A program made the translations under genes and the position numbers. Positions 1-9,736 of a DNA stretch of 64,000 nucleotides are shown piece by piece. The notes under the pieces are model-generated. The model ran no database searches and was not told the origin of the DNA. It was given only the letters and a program-made list of their open reading frames with translations. Location of the stretch: positions 7,401,501-7,465,500 of the forward strand of contig NZ_CP108393.1 of NCBI RefSeq assembly GCF_035961655.1. Direction: 5' to 3'. Within the stretch, counting starts at the first letter, position 1. Each line of letters opens with the position of its first letter. The DNA comes from Streptomyces sp. NBC_01317. GTDB taxonomy: Bacteria; Actinomycetota; Actinomycetes; Streptomycetales; Streptomycetaceae.

Positions 1-1
1 G

Positions 2-109
2 CACCGGCCGCTCTTCGTCGGCCTGCTGATCGGCGTGATCCTCATCGTCGTCGGCCTCACCTACTTCCCCGCGCTCGCGCTGGGTCCGCTCGCGGAAGGG
101 CTGCACTGA
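2..109 (+). CDS. kdpA: KdpA, C-terminal end (partial)
   Basis: The frame entering at position 2 codes for the last 35 residues of the K+-translocating subunit of the Kdp ATPase: a hydrophobic helix ([20 protein letters not shown]) followed by [12 protein letters not shown] and TGA at 107-109. This helix and the '[11 protein letters not shown]' ending are characteristic of KdpA C-termini. KdpA forms the selectivity filter and channel part of the KdpFABC complex in the cytoplasmic membrane. Its stop overlaps the kdpB start (TGATG), so the two are translationally coupled. The 5' part lies outside the window. Confidence 0.9.
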   Translation, partial: HRPLFVGLLIGVILIVVGLTYFPALALGPLAEGLH

Positions 110-2241
110 TGGCCACGACCTCGGCCCCGCCTCCGGGCCCTCCCGCGCGGGACACCTCCCGGGTCTCGGGTGGTCTGCTCGACCCGCGACAACTGGTGGC
201 GTCCTTCCCGGAGGCGCTGCGCAAACTCGATCCGCGGGTGATGTTCCGTAACCCCGTCATGTTCGTCGTCGAGGTGGGCGCGGTCCTGACGACGTACTCG
301 GCGATCAAGGATCCCAGTGTCTTCGCCTGGGTGATCACCGTCTGGCTCTGGCTGACCAGCGTCTTCGCCAACCTGTCCGAGGCGGTGGCCGAGTGGCGCG
401 GCAAGGCACAGGCCGAGACGCTGCGCCGTACGAGAACGGACACCATCGCCCGCCGCCTCACGCACGGGTGGCGGCCGGGCGGCGCCGACCGGGACGAAGG
501 CGAAGAGGAGGTGGCCGCCGACCGGTTGCGGGTGGGCGACTTCGTGGTGGTCGAGGCGGGGCAGGCCATCCCCGGGGACGGCGATGTGGTCGAGGGGGTC
601 GCCAGCGTGGACGAGTCGGCGATCACCGGGGAGTCGGCTCCGGTCATCCGCGAGTCGGGCGGCGACCGGTCGGGGGTCACCGGCGGGACGAAGGTGCTGT
701 CGGACCGGGTGGTCGTACGGATCACCTCGAAGCCGGGCGAGACCTTCATCGACCGGATGATCGCCCTGGTCGAGGGCGCCGCCCGGCAGAAGACACCGAA
801 CGAGATCGCCCTCAACATCCTGCTGGCCTCCCTGACGGTCATCTTCCTCGTCGCCGTGACCACCCTCCAGCCCTTCGCGATCTTCGCGCACGCGGAGCAG
901 ACCATCGTCATCCTGGTGGCCCTGACGGTCGCGCTGATCCCGACGACCATCGGCGCCCTGCTCTCGGCGATCGGCATCGCGGGCATGGACCGGCTGGTGC
1001 AACGCAACGTGCTGGCCATGTCGGGCCGCGCGGTCGAGGCGGCCGGGGACGTCAACACGCTGCTGCTGGACAAGACCGGCACCATCACCCTCGGCAACCG
1101 GCAGGCCGCCGAGTTCCTGCCCGCCGAGGGTGTCGGGGCGGAGGAACTGGCCGACGCCGCCCAGCTGTCGTCGCTCGTGGACGAGACCCCCGAGGGCCGC
1201 TCGATCGTCGTCCTGGCCAAGCAGCTGTACGCGCTGCGCGCCCGCGGCGAGGGGGAGTTGGCGGGCGCCTCCTTCGTCCCGTTCACCGCGCAGACCCGGA
1301 TGAGCGGTGTCGACCTCGAAGGCCCGGACGGCGGGCACGCGTTGCGCAAGGGCGCGGCGGCCGCCGTGATGCGCTGGGTGCGGGAGAACGGCGGCGACAC
1401 GATGGGCGGGGTCGGCACACTCGTGGACGGCATCTCCGCCGGCGGGGGAACGCCCCTCGTCGTCGCCGAGTCGACCCGCCAGGGGGACACCCGTACCGCC
1501 CGGGTCCTCGGGGTGATCCACCTCAAGGACGTCGTCAAGGAGGGCATGCGGGAGCGGTTCGCCGAGCTGCGGCTGATGGGGATCAAGACGGTCATGATCA
1601 CGGGTGACAACCCGCTGACCGCACGGGCCATCGCGGACGAGGCGGGTGTCGACGACTTCCTCGCGGAGGCCACCCCCGAGGACAAGATCGCGCTGATCCG
1701 CCGCGAGCAGTCGGGCGGCAAGCTCGTGGCCATGGCGGGGGACGGCACGAACGACGCCCCGGCGCTGGCGCAGGCGGACGTGGGGGTGGCCATGAACACC
1801 GGGACCTCGGCCGCCAAGGAGGCCGGGAACATGGTGGACCTGGACTCCAACCCCACCAAGCTCATCGAGATCGTGGAGATCGGCAAGCAGCTGCTCATCA
1901 CGCGCGGCGCGCTCACGACCTTCTCCATCGCCAACGACGTCGCGAAGTACTTCGCGATCATCCCGGCCATGTTCGCCGCCGTCATCCCCGGGCTGGACCA
2001 GCTCAACGTCATGCGCCTGCACAGCCCGACGTCGGCGATCTCCGCCGCGGTCATCTTCAACGCGCTGATCATCGTGGCGATGATCCCGCTGGCCCTGCGC
2101 GGCGTCCGCTACCGGCCGTCGTCCGCGTCGGCGCTCCTGGCCCGCAACATCCTGCTGTACGGGCTGGGCGGCCTGGTCCTCCCGTTCGCGGGGATCAAAG
2201 TAATCGACCTGATCGTCCAGTTCATCCCCGGCCTGCGCTGA
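109..2241 (+). CDS. kdpB: KdpB, K+-transporting P-type ATPase catalytic subunit
   Basis: A 710-aa P-type ATPase, close to the usual KdpB length (about 680-700), which couples ATP hydrolysis to K+ uptake at very low external potassium. Visible landmarks are the actuator-domain TGES motif in [10 protein letters not shown] (about residue 180), the phosphorylation motif DKTGTIT with Asp321, the nucleotide-binding domain (about 330-530), the hinge [10 protein letters not shown] (about 544-553), and membrane segments near 50-90, 240-290 and at the C-terminal end. The N-terminus has a Pro/Ala-rich extension. The ATG overlaps the kdpA stop and kdpC follows after about 20 nt, so kdpABC is one operon. 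The sensor pair KdpD/KdpE does not follow kdpC here, so it must lie upstream or elsewhere. Confidence 0.97.
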   Translation: MATTSAPPPGPPARDTSRVSGGLLDPRQLVASFPEALRKLDPRVMFRNPVMFVVEVGAVLTTYSAIKDPSVFAWVITVWLWLTSVFANLSEAVAEWRGKAQAETLRRTRTDTIARRLTHGWRPGGADRDEGEEEVAADRLRVGDFVVVEAGQAIPGDGDVVEGVASVDESAITGESAPVIRESGGDRSGVTGGTKVLSDRVVVRITSKPGETFIDRMIALVEGAARQKTPNEIALNILLASLTVIFLVAVTTLQPFAIFAHAEQTIVILVALTVALIPTTIGALLSAIGIAGMDRLVQRNVLAMSGRAVEAAGDVNTLLLDKTGTITLGNRQAAEFLPAEGVGAEELADAAQLSSLVDETPEGRSIVVLAKQLYALRARGEGELAGASFVPFTAQTRMSGVDLEGPDGGHALRKGAAAAVMRWVRENGGDTMGGVGTLVDGISAGGGTPLVVAESTRQGDTRTARVLGVIHLKDVVKEGMRERFAELRLMGIKTVMITGDNPLTARAIADEAGVDDFLAEATPEDKIALIRREQSGGKLVAMAGDGTNDAPALAQADVGVAMNTGTSAAKEAGNMVDLDSNPTKLIEIVEIGKQLLITRGALTTFSIANDVAKYFAIIPAMFAAVIPGLDQLNVMRLHSPTSAISAAVIFNALIIVAMIPLALRGVRYRPSSASALLARNILLYGLGGLVLPFAGIKVIDLIVQFIPGLR

Positions 2242-2261
2242 CCCCCAGGAGAATGCCCGTC

Positions 2262-2891
2262 ATGCCCTCCTCCCTCTCCTCCGTCGTCCGGCAGCATCTG
2301 GCGGCGCTGCGGATGCTGCTGGTGTTCAGTGTGATCACCGGTGTCGCGTACCCGCTGGCCCTCACCGGGATCGCCCAGGGACTCTTCGCCCACCAGGCCA
2401 ACGGCTCACTGATCAAGGACGGCGGGCGGACCGTCGGCTCCAGCCTGATCGGCCAGAACTTCACCTTGCCCCTCCGCGAGGGCGAGACCACCGGCCGTCC
2501 CGACCCCCGGTGGTTCCAGCCGCGCCCGCCGGCGGCCGGCACCGCCGGGTACGACCCGACCGCCACCGGCGCCTCCAACCTGGGCCCCAACGACGCGGGG
2601 CTGGTGTCCACCATCCGGCAGCGCAGGGCCGCGGTGGCCGCGTTCGACGGGGTGCGGCCGGAGACCGTGCCCGCCGACGCGCTGACGTCCTCGGGCTCGG
2701 GCATCGACCCGGACATCTCGAAGGCGTACGCCCACCAGCAGGTGGCCAGGGTCGCCAGGGCCCGCGGGCTGAGCCCGGCCCTCGTACGGGAGACGGTCTC
2801 GCACCACGTCAAGAGCCGGAACGTGGGCTTCCTGGGCCAGCAGGCGGTCAACGTCGTGGAACTGAACCATGAACTCGCGGCCTTGAGCTGA
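2262..2891 (+). CDS. kdpC: KdpC, K+-transporting ATPase accessory subunit
   Basis: A protein of about 209 aa with one N-terminal membrane helix (LRMLLVFSVITGVAYPLALTG) and a soluble domain containing LIGQNF, PRWFQPRPPA and a GSGIDPDISKAYAHQQVARVARARGLS segment, all hallmarks of KdpC. It stabilises the KdpFABC complex and raises its ATP affinity. Two in-frame ATGs lie close together (2253 and 2262). The AGGAG at 2247-2251 sits 1 nt from the first and 10 nt from the second, so 2262 is preferred. It is the last gene of the kdp operon and is followed by a strong hairpin. Confidence 0.95.
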   Translation: MPSSLSSVVRQHLAALRMLLVFSVITGVAYPLALTGIAQGLFAHQANGSLIKDGGRTVGSSLIGQNFTLPLREGETTGRPDPRWFQPRPPAAGTAGYDPTATGASNLGPNDAGLVSTIRQRRAAVAAFDGVRPETVPADALTSSGSGIDPDISKAYAHQQVARVARARGLSPALVRETVSHHVKSRNVGFLGQQAVNVVELNHELAALS

Positions 2892-2911
2892 CGGCGGGCC
2901 GCGGCGACGAG

Positions 2912-2947
2912 CGGGGGGAGGGGGCCCGGACCGGGCCCCCTCCCCCT
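2912..2947. terminator. Bidirectional terminator, kdpC / secreted hydrolase
   Basis: A very G+C-rich inverted repeat (GGGGGAGGGGGCCCGG on one arm, GGGCCCCCTCCCCC on the other, 2-3 nt loop) lies between the convergent ends of kdpC and the minus-strand hydrolase. It is placed to stop both transcripts. Confidence 0.8.
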
Positions 2948-2967
2948 TCTGCTCTACCCCCTCCGGC

Positions 2968-5900
2968 TCAGGTCAGCGTCACCTTCTTGTGCGGTGACGT
3001 ACTCGACAGGAAGCTGCCGTTGCCCGCGTAGACGGCGGTCACGGTCGCCGTGCCCTTCTTCTTCGGCATGGTGACGGAGAAGCTCAGCACGCCCTTCTTG
3101 GCGGCGGACAGGCTGACCTTCTTGGTGGTCGTGGTGCCGCCGACCTTGGCCGTGACGGTGATCGTGCCGGTCGGGTACGCGCCCGCGCTGTGCCCGCCGA
3201 CCGTGACCTTGACGGTCTGCGACTTCCCCCGCGCCAGCTTGGTCTTGGAGAGGCTGAGCGCCGTGGTCGTCTTCGCCTTCAGGACCGTGAGCTTCTGCGA
3301 GGCGACCCCGCTCGGAGCCACGAAGTCGGTTCCGTCGTAGGAGACGGAGACCGTGTGCGCGCCGACGGACAGGGTGGCGGGCAGCTTGAACGTACCCGTT
3401 CCCGAGGCCCCGACCTTCGCCTTCAGACCGGACCCCGTGCCGTACGTGACGGTCACCGTGCCCTCCTTGGCACCGGCCACCGCGAAGACCCCGGAGACCG
3501 CGTGCCCGTAGCGGGTGGAGTTCGCCACCAGCGACATGGCGAGGGAACTCTGACCCTTCGTCAGGATCAGCCCCACCGGGTCGGACACCGACACGTCCGC
3601 CGACGCGGAGCCCGCGAACGAGGCGGTGAAGGTGTGCGTCCCCGCCTTGAAGCCCGACGGGATCCGCAGGGACGCCGTCCCGCCGCTGACCGGGGCCGAG
3701 CCCAGGACGGTGGCGCCGTCCCGGAAGGTGACCACCGCGCCGTCGGTGCCCGCCCCGGTGACCGTCGCCTTGAGCGTGACCGTCTCGTTGATCCGGGGCG
3801 CGGCGGGGGAGAGGGCGAGCGCCGTCGTGGTGGTCGCGAGGACCTCGACGGACGCCGTACGGGTGTACCCGGACCCCGCCCCGACCGCGCTGGCCTGCGC
3901 GCTGCCGTAGGCCTGGTCCGCGGGGACGGTGGCCTGGAACGAGACCGTACCGTCGCTGCCGGCGACCGCGCTGCCGAGCGCGGCCGAGCCGAGCGTGAAC
4001 GCCACGCTCTCCCCGGCGCGGTAGCCGGACCCGCCGAGGGTGACGGCGGCTCCCGGCTCCGGCTTGGAGTCGCCGACCGTCAGCGGCCCCGGCCGGGAGA
4101 GCGCCTCGTACTCCGCGCAGGGGTCGCCCTGGACGCCCACCGGCGGTGCGGCGGTCGCCGTACCGGTCACCCCGTCGTCCTCGCGCACCGTGAGGGTGCC
4201 GAAGTCCTGCACGCCGAGGACCGCGTACGTGGAGTTGGACACCCCGAGCTTGAAGGCGGTGGTGGGGGTTGTTCCCGCCACGGTGTCACCGGCCGCCGGG
4301 ATGTCGGTCACCTGGCAGGTCGTGCCCGGCGCGAAGGTGACCTTCTGCATCGCGAGCCCGACCTTGCCGGTCGCGGAACCCACCACGGTGAGGTACGCGG
4401 AGACCGGGGTCGTGCTCGGCCGCGACAGGTACACCGCCGCCGTGGACACCCCGGGCCCGTTGCCCTCCTCGGTCCTGGTCGACGCGACGTTGACCGTCGG
4501 CCGCGCCTGGACCTTCGGCGTCCCCAGCGCCTTGCTGTTGAAGCCCAGGTCGGAGAGGTACACCCCGCCGCCAGGTACGCCGTCGGCGCCGACGGCCCCG
4601 GTGAAGGTGACCTTGGTGAGGTGGGTGAGGTCCAGCCCGGCGGCGGCCAGGGTGGCGGTGGGGACCCGTACCTGCTGGAGCACGATCTTGCCCAGCGTCG
4701 TCGAGCCGCTCGCCGGCATCCTGGTGACGCCCCACGGGTTGAGGGCCGACACCGGACTGCTCCATGTGTGTCCCGACGCGTCGGCCACACTCAGTGTCAT
4801 GTCCGTGCCGGTGGTGACACTCTCGTCCGGCGACATGCCGACGCTCAGCTCGTCGTAGCGAGAGGCGTTCTGCCCGTTGGCCGCGAGCGTCACCCCGAGG
4901 GCTCCGGTCGCCGCCGTCCACGTCAGGTGCGTCATCACGTTCAGCGGCACGTTCGGGGCGAACGACGCCGGTGTCCAGTGCGGGAGTTGCTGGTTGGTGA
5001 GCGTGCTCCCCGGGTTGGTGCAGAGCGGGTACGGCTGCGGAACGGTACGCCCGGACTTGTTGGCGCAGACCGTCGCCGTGGCCGTCGACGTGGTGCCGAT
5101 GAGCGGGCTGGTCGTCTTGAACGAGGCGAGGTCCCGCCGTGCCGAGGCCGGCTGCTGCGCGATCGTACGGACGTCGGCGAAGGCGGCCACCGACGGCGGC
5201 ACCAGCTCGGAGCCGTCGAACAGGCCCCGGAACTGGGTCCGGCCGCCGAGGGTCGCCTCGAAGAAGCCGGCGATGTAGGCGGCGCCCACCTGGTACTGCT
5301 GCGCCGCCGTGAGCCGGATGTTCTTGCCCGAGGCCAGCGCGGCGGCGCTGGTCCCGCAGACGGCGTCCGCGGTGCTCGACCAGTCGTCGGAGCCGCCCGG
5401 GGAGGGCGGAGTCCACTGGGAGTTGAAGAAGTTGTGGTCGGCGCCCATGACCCAGACGTTGGAGCGCAGGACGTCGTCGTCCGGGAACGCGTCCCGCGAG
5501 TCCGCGTAGAAGTGCTGACCCTGCTGGTCGGAGACGTCTCCGTCGCAGTACGGCAGCATCGTGGTGGTGACCACGTCCGGCAGGGTCGTACGGGTGAAGT
5601 CGACCGGGGCCAGGGGGAGTACGGACGTGAGGTGCCACGGCTGCGGCAGCCCCGCGTTGAGGGCGGCGGCGGACACGACGCCCTCGCCGCCCCGCGAGTG
5701 GCCCATCAGGCCGATCGAGCCGAAGTCCATGGTGCCGACGAGCTGCTGCGCCGTCACCGTACCGCCGGGGTAGGTGGCGTCGCCCGAGTCGAGGGCCTGG
5801 GCCAGGGTGACGTCCTGGTCGGTCGCCGCGTCGTGGTACGCGACCGGCTCACCCGCGTTGGCCTTCTTCAGCATGGCCAGGGTGTCGAGGACCAACTGGC

Positions 5901-6810
5901 CCCGGCTGTTGGCCCCGTTGTCCGGGGCGAGCTGGTTGTCGTTGGCGTTGATGGCGTTGGCCGAGATCGAGACGACGGTGACGCCGTCCGCCGCCAGTGC
6001 CTCGGCGGCCGCGTCGTACCCCGCGTAGCTGAGGATCGGTGCCGTACCGACCGGACAGGGCCAGCCGCTGGCGCCCCGCAGGGTCGTGGTGTTGTAACAG
6101 GAGCTGTGCCGGCCGTGCAGGAAGATCGCGACCGGGTGGGCCTTGCCGTCGGTCGGCAGGTAGATACGGCCCTCGAACTCGCCCCGGATCCCGCCGATGT
6201 TGGTGAGCGGGATCGACTGCGCGCCGAAGTTGTAGTCGGCGATCGTGTAGGAGCCCTGGCCGATGGTCGTGGGATCGTCGGACGTCGTCCCCGATCCGCC
6301 GACGCCTTCGGCGACCACGCCGGTCCCCGGGCTGTCCTCGGCGTCGGCCTCGGCCTTCGCCTCGGTCAGCTTCCTGGCCTTGGCCTGGGCGCCCGCCGAG
6401 AGCAGGCTCGTCGGTCCGGCGGCGGTGCTGTCGCCGCCGGCGGACCAGCGCCAGTCGACCTTCCCGGCGGTGGCGACCGACGGGTCGGACGTCGTCACCG
6501 TCAGGGTGCGCCCGTCGCGGGACTCCTTGGCCGGGCCGAGATCCGTACCGTCGGCGACCAGTTCGGGCAGGTCGCTCCTGACGGGCAGGGCCGTGTCCAG
6601 CTTCAGCGACACGACGTAACCGCCGGCGGCCCGGGTCACGGTCCATCCGTCACCCGAACGAACCACCGACGCGTCGGGGCCTGTTGACGGGCCTGTGGAC
6701 GCGGCGGCCGGGAGTGCCCCGGTCATCGAGAGAACGCTCAGGGCCAGCAGGCCCGCTGTTGCTCCGGCAAGCGGACGCAGCCACGTCCGCATGGGTCTTG
6801 ATATGTCCAC
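2968..6810 (-). CDS. Secreted alpha/beta-hydrolase with Ig-like repeat tail
   Basis: A 1280-aa exported protein. The N-terminus is a classic signal peptide: MRTWLR, then a Leu/Ala core and ALPAAAS at about residue 37. Around residues 180-540 is an alpha/beta-hydrolase domain with an FLHGRHSSC oxyanion-type strand and the nucleophile elbow GHSRGG (Ser372), resembling secreted chlorophyllase/PAF-hydrolase-like esterases. After about residue 540 come jelly-roll or carbohydrate-binding-like segments, then three or more Ig-like (Big_3_5-type) repeats of about 90 residues, each with a 'TTTALxLSxxxxxxG' start, up to the C-terminus. The tail probably anchors or spaces the enzyme in the cell wall or on a polymer. 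The start is GTG at 6810 with GAGGT about 10 nt upstream; an in-frame ATG at 6792 lacks a ribosome-binding site. The substrate is unknown. Confidence 0.85.
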   Translation of the reverse strand: MDISRPMRTWLRPLAGATAGLLALSVLSMTGALPAAASTGPSTGPDASVVRSGDGWTVTRAAGGYVVSLKLDTALPVRSDLPELVADGTDLGPAKESRDGRTLTVTTSDPSVATAGKVDWRWSAGGDSTAAGPTSLLSAGAQAKARKLTEAKAEADAEDSPGTGVVAEGVGGSGTTSDDPTTIGQGSYTIADYNFGAQSIPLTNIGGIRGEFEGRIYLPTDGKAHPVAIFLHGRHSSCYNTTTLRGASGWPCPVGTAPILSYAGYDAAAEALAADGVTVVSISANAINANDNQLAPDNGANSRGQLVLDTLAMLKKANAGEPVAYHDAATDQDVTLAQALDSGDATYPGGTVTAQQLVGTMDFGSIGLMGHSRGGEGVVSAAALNAGLPQPWHLTSVLPLAPVDFTRTTLPDVVTTTMLPYCDGDVSDQQGQHFYADSRDAFPDDDVLRSNVWVMGADHNFFNSQWTPPSPGGSDDWSSTADAVCGTSAAALASGKNIRLTAAQQYQVGAAYIAGFFEATLGGRTQFRGLFDGSELVPPSVAAFADVRTIAQQPASARRDLASFKTTSPLIGTTSTATATVCANKSGRTVPQPYPLCTNPGSTLTNQQLPHWTPASFAPNVPLNVMTHLTWTAATGALGVTLAANGQNASRYDELSVGMSPDESVTTGTDMTLSVADASGHTWSSPVSALNPWGVTRMPASGSTTLGKIVLQQVRVPTATLAAAGLDLTHLTKVTFTGAVGADGVPGGGVYLSDLGFNSKALGTPKVQARPTVNVASTRTEEGNGPGVSTAAVYLSRPSTTPVSAYLTVVGSATGKVGLAMQKVTFAPGTTCQVTDIPAAGDTVAGTTPTTAFKLGVSNSTYAVLGVQDFGTLTVREDDGVTGTATAAPPVGVQGDPCAEYEALSRPGPLTVGDSKPEPGAAVTLGGSGYRAGESVAFTLGSAALGSAVAGSDGTVSFQATVPADQAYGSAQASAVGAGSGYTRTASVEVLATTTTALALSPAAPRINETVTLKATVTGAGTDGAVVTFRDGATVLGSAPVSGGTASLRIPSGFKAGTHTFTASFAGSASADVSVSDPVGLILTKGQSSLAMSLVANSTRYGHAVSGVFAVAGAKEGTVTVTYGTGSGLKAKVGASGTGTFKLPATLSVGAHTVSVSYDGTDFVAPSGVASQKLTVLKAKTTTALSLSKTKLARGKSQTVKVTVGGHSAGAYPTGTITVTAKVGGTTTTKKVSLSAAKKGVLSFSVTMPKKKGTATVTAVYAGNGSFLSSTSPHKKVTLT

Positions 6811-7112
6811 CTGTGCCTGACCTCACTTCGGTGTGCGCGGGCGACTGCCGCCCGTGCGGGATGAGTCCGACGACGCGGCTGCCGCGAGTGATCGACAGCC
6901 GGACGAACGTTCACATCTCAACTACCTCTGTGGGGTGAGGAAACCCAGATGTTCCTTGTTTTTGACCGTGACGTCATGTAAAGCAGGCGGAAAGGTGAGG
7001 TGTGGGGATATGTCAACCCACGCCTCTGACCTGCTACTTCGTGAAACGTGTTACATGAACCGAAAACGGGTCGCGGCCCCCGGAACGGCCGTTGGCATGT
7101 GCCGGTGGCGTG
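6811..7112. other. Intergenic region, no gene recognised
   Basis: A 302-nt gap upstream of the secreted hydrolase and downstream of the 54-aa gene. It is more A+T-rich than its surroundings (6950-7060) and must hold the hydrolase promoter. TGACGTCA (6969-6976) is a perfect octamer palindrome and TGAAACGTGTTACA (about 7041) is an imperfect one. Neither can be assigned to a regulator, and no convincing -35/-10 pair was found. Confidence 0.4.
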
Positions 7113-7277
7113 TCACTCCTCCCGTTCGAACTCCGCCTGCGCGCGCATTTTGTCCTGGTCGACCTGCGCCGCCGTGTACAGATCCTCGACGAAGCGCCGC
7201 GTGTCCTCGGGGTCGGATTCCTTCTCGCCCGTCATGTCCTGGAGGCGGGAGGTCCAGTCGTCGATCGGATTGCTCAT
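7113..7277 (-). CDS. Small hypothetical protein, 54 aa
   Basis: A 54-aa acidic, helical, soluble protein starting MSNPIDDWTSRLQDM and ending AQAEFEREE. The ATG at 7277 has a purine-rich AGGGAAGGGG ribosome-binding site about 7 nt upstream. The longer frame to 7337 adds an Arg-rich N-terminus that looks non-coding, so the shorter start is chosen. I do not recognise a family. Composition (Glu/Asp/Arg/Gln-rich, no Cys, no membrane segment) suggests a single amphipathic helical unit. It stands alone, divergent from the phosphatase gene at 7569. Confidence 0.55.
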   Translation of the reverse strand: MSNPIDDWTSRLQDMTGEKESDPEDTRRFVEDLYTAAQVDQDKMRAQAEFEREE

Positions 7278-7568
7278 CGTGAGCCCCTTCCCTGCCACTG
7301 CACGGCATCGCCCTCGGGGCCGCGCTCGACATCGCATACATCCGGTAGGCGGGTGAGTGCGAAGAGTGGCGAAAACGCACGCTCGCCCACCGTGGCCCCG
7401 GGGGTCCGGTATTCACCATTTTAGAACGGTTGACGCTCGGAGCCGACATTCTTCGCATATTCGCCTCATCGCTTATTGTTCTTGTAAGGCCCACAGTGTC
7501 CGTTCGGGCACGCGCGTGGTGTCCGGCGGCGCCGGTGGGCCGCCCACCAGGGGCGGAGGTGAGCGTGC

Positions 7569-9716
7569 ATGGCCGGTCAGACGTCCTTCTTCCTCTCCCG
7601 TACGGGCCCCGGCCTCGCGCTGGACTCCGTACTGGAGCGGGCGGTCCGTGACACGGGCGCGTACGCGGGCGGTGTGTGGCTCCTGTCCCCGCCCGACCGG
7701 AAGATCCTGCGGCTCGTGGTCACGACCGGGGTGCCGCAGACCGTGACAAGGCCGTGGGAGCGGGTCTCCGTGGCCGCTTCCGTCCCGGTCGCCGACGCCA
7801 CCCGTGAACGCCGGCTGGTGTGGCTCAGCCCCGACGGCGCGCTGTCCCGCCACTACCCACGGACGGGACTGATCCTGCCGTACTCGTTCGCCATGGTCGC
7901 CGCTCCGATCACGAGCGGCGGTACGGCCTGGGGCGCCCTGGTCCTGCTCTGGCCCGGCACCCACCCTTCCGAACTCAGCGAGGCCGAACAGGACGCCGCC
8001 GAGACGGCCTGCGCGGACCTGGCGGCGGTGTGCCGCCGCGCCGCCGCCCGGGGCCGCTCCACCCTGATCGGCCCCGAGCCGCGCGTGCTGTCCCCCCGCC
8101 CCTCGGAGCCGCCGGGACCCGCGCAGGCCCTCGCCGCAGTCGACTTCGCCGCGCGCCTTCCCGAGGGGGCCTGCTCCCTGGACCTGGACGGACGGATCGT
8201 CTTCATCAGCCCACGGGCCGGCGAACTCGTCGGCCGGGACCCGGCGGACCTGGTCGGCTTCCTTCCCGCCGAGAAACTGTCGTGGCTCAACGACCCGGTG
8301 TTCGAGGACCGTTACCGGTCGGCGGTGCTCAGCCAGCAGCCCATGACCTTCACCGCCCTGCGCCCGCCCGACACCTGGCTGACCTTCCGCCTCCACCCCG
8401 ACCCCTCCGGCATCAGCGTGGTGATCACCCCGGCCCCCTCCGGCGAACCCGAGGGCGCCCGGCAGCCGCGGCACACCGAGACACCCGCGCCGGTCAGACC
8501 CGGCGCCCTCTACCACCTGATGCACCTGGCCGCCTCACTCACCGAGGCCGTCGGAGTGGATGACGTCGTGGAGCTGATCGCCGACCAGATCGTGAGCGCC
8601 TTCGACGCCGAGGCGGTGGCCTTGGCGACGCTCCAGGAAGGCCGGCTGCGGATCATCGGCTCGCACGGCTTCGGCCCCGACCTCCTGGAGCGTTTCGACG
8701 CCATGCACGTCTCCGGCCTCAGCCCGGGATCGCTCGTCGCCCGCACCGGGACCGCCAGCTTCTTCGCCACCCGCGACGAGCTGGCCGAGGCGTTCCCCGA
8801 AGTGATCTCGCGGACGACGAAGGGCGCCTGGGCGTTCCTGCCCCTCATCGCGTCGGGCCGTACCGTGGGCGTCTGCCTGCTCGCGTACGACAAGCCGCAC
8901 CCCTTCCCCCACGAGGAGCGCGCGGCCCTCACCTCGCTGGCGGGACTCATCGCCCAGGCGCTCGACCGCGGCCGGCTGTACGACGCCAAGCACCAGCTCG
9001 CCCAGGGACTCCAGGAGGGCCTGCTCCCGCAGAGACTCCCCGGCGTCACCGGCCTGGACGTGACAGGGCGCTATCTGCCCGCCACGTACGGCATGGACAT
9101 CGGAGGTGACTTCTACGACCTCATCCGGCTGGACGACACCACCGTGGCGGCGGTGATCGGTGACGTCGAGGGCCACAACGTCTCGGCGGCGGCGCTGATG
9201 GGACAGGTCCGTACCGCCGTCCACGCCTACGCGACCGCCGGCGCGGCCCCCGGTGAAGTCCTCGCCAGGACCAACCGCCTGCTCACCGACCTCGCCCCCG
9301 ACCTGTCCACGAGCTGCCTCTACGTCCAGGTGGACCTGGCGGCCCACCGGGCCCGGCTGGTCACGGCGGGCCATCCGCCGCCGCTGCTGTACGCCCCTGA
9401 CGGGCACGCCGAGACGATCCCCCTGCCGGCCGGGGTCCTGCTGGGCGTGGACTCCGCTGCCACGTACGAGACCGTGGACGTCGCGCTGCCGCCGGGCAGC
9501 CTGCTGATGATGTACACCGACGGTCTGGTCGAGTGCCCGGGAGTCGACATGGACGAGGCCGTCAGGGACGTCGCCCGGCGCCTGGCCCGCAGCGAGTACC
9601 GGTCCTTGGACGCCCTCGCGGACAACCTGCTGCTCCCGGGGCCGTGCGGCCCGATCCGCAACGACGACATCGCCCTGCTCCTGCTGCGATCGGCGGCCGA
9701 CCCCGGGCGGCCGTAG
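7569..9716 (+). CDS. PP2C/SpoIIE-type phosphatase with GAF and PAS sensors
   Basis: A 715-aa soluble signalling protein. Order of domains: an N-terminal GAF-like domain (about 10-155), a PAS-like domain (about 190-290, with SLDLDGRIVFISPRAGELVGRD), a GAF domain (about 310-470) and a C-terminal SpoIIE/PP2C-family Ser/Thr phosphatase (about 490-710). The phosphatase metal-binding motifs are present: GGDFYD (Asp514), GDVEGHNVSAAALMGQVR, YTDGLVE and NDDIALLLL. In Streptomyces such proteins dephosphorylate anti-sigma-factor antagonists in partner-switching circuits; the partner cannot be named from sequence. GGAGGT (7555-7560) lies 8 nt before the ATG. It converges on the antiporter gene with a 20-nt gap. 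Confidence 0.9.
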   Translation: MAGQTSFFLSRTGPGLALDSVLERAVRDTGAYAGGVWLLSPPDRKILRLVVTTGVPQTVTRPWERVSVAASVPVADATRERRLVWLSPDGALSRHYPRTGLILPYSFAMVAAPITSGGTAWGALVLLWPGTHPSELSEAEQDAAETACADLAAVCRRAAARGRSTLIGPEPRVLSPRPSEPPGPAQALAAVDFAARLPEGACSLDLDGRIVFISPRAGELVGRDPADLVGFLPAEKLSWLNDPVFEDRYRSAVLSQQPMTFTALRPPDTWLTFRLHPDPSGISVVITPAPSGEPEGARQPRHTETPAPVRPGALYHLMHLAASLTEAVGVDDVVELIADQIVSAFDAEAVALATLQEGRLRIIGSHGFGPDLLERFDAMHVSGLSPGSLVARTGTASFFATRDELAEAFPEVISRTTKGAWAFLPLIASGRTVGVCLLAYDKPHPFPHEERAALTSLAGLIAQALDRGRLYDAKHQLAQGLQEGLLPQRLPGVTGLDVTGRYLPATYGMDIGGDFYDLIRLDDTTVAAVIGDVEGHNVSAAALMGQVRTAVHAYATAGAAPGEVLARTNRLLTDLAPDLSTSCLYVQVDLAAHRARLVTAGHPPPLLYAPDGHAETIPLPAGVLLGVDSAATYETVDVALPPGSLLMMYTDGLVECPGVDMDEAVRDVARRLARSEYRSLDALADNLLLPGPCGPIRNDDIALLLLRSAADPGRP

Positions 9717-9736
9717 GGCGTGTCCGTCGGATGCTC

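Noticed and set aside
3190..6687. 1165-codon plus-strand open frame opposite the secreted hydrolase
   Set aside because: It is Arg/Gly/Val-rich without domains and mirrors the wobble bias of the minus-strand gene, which has a signal peptide and catalytic motif.
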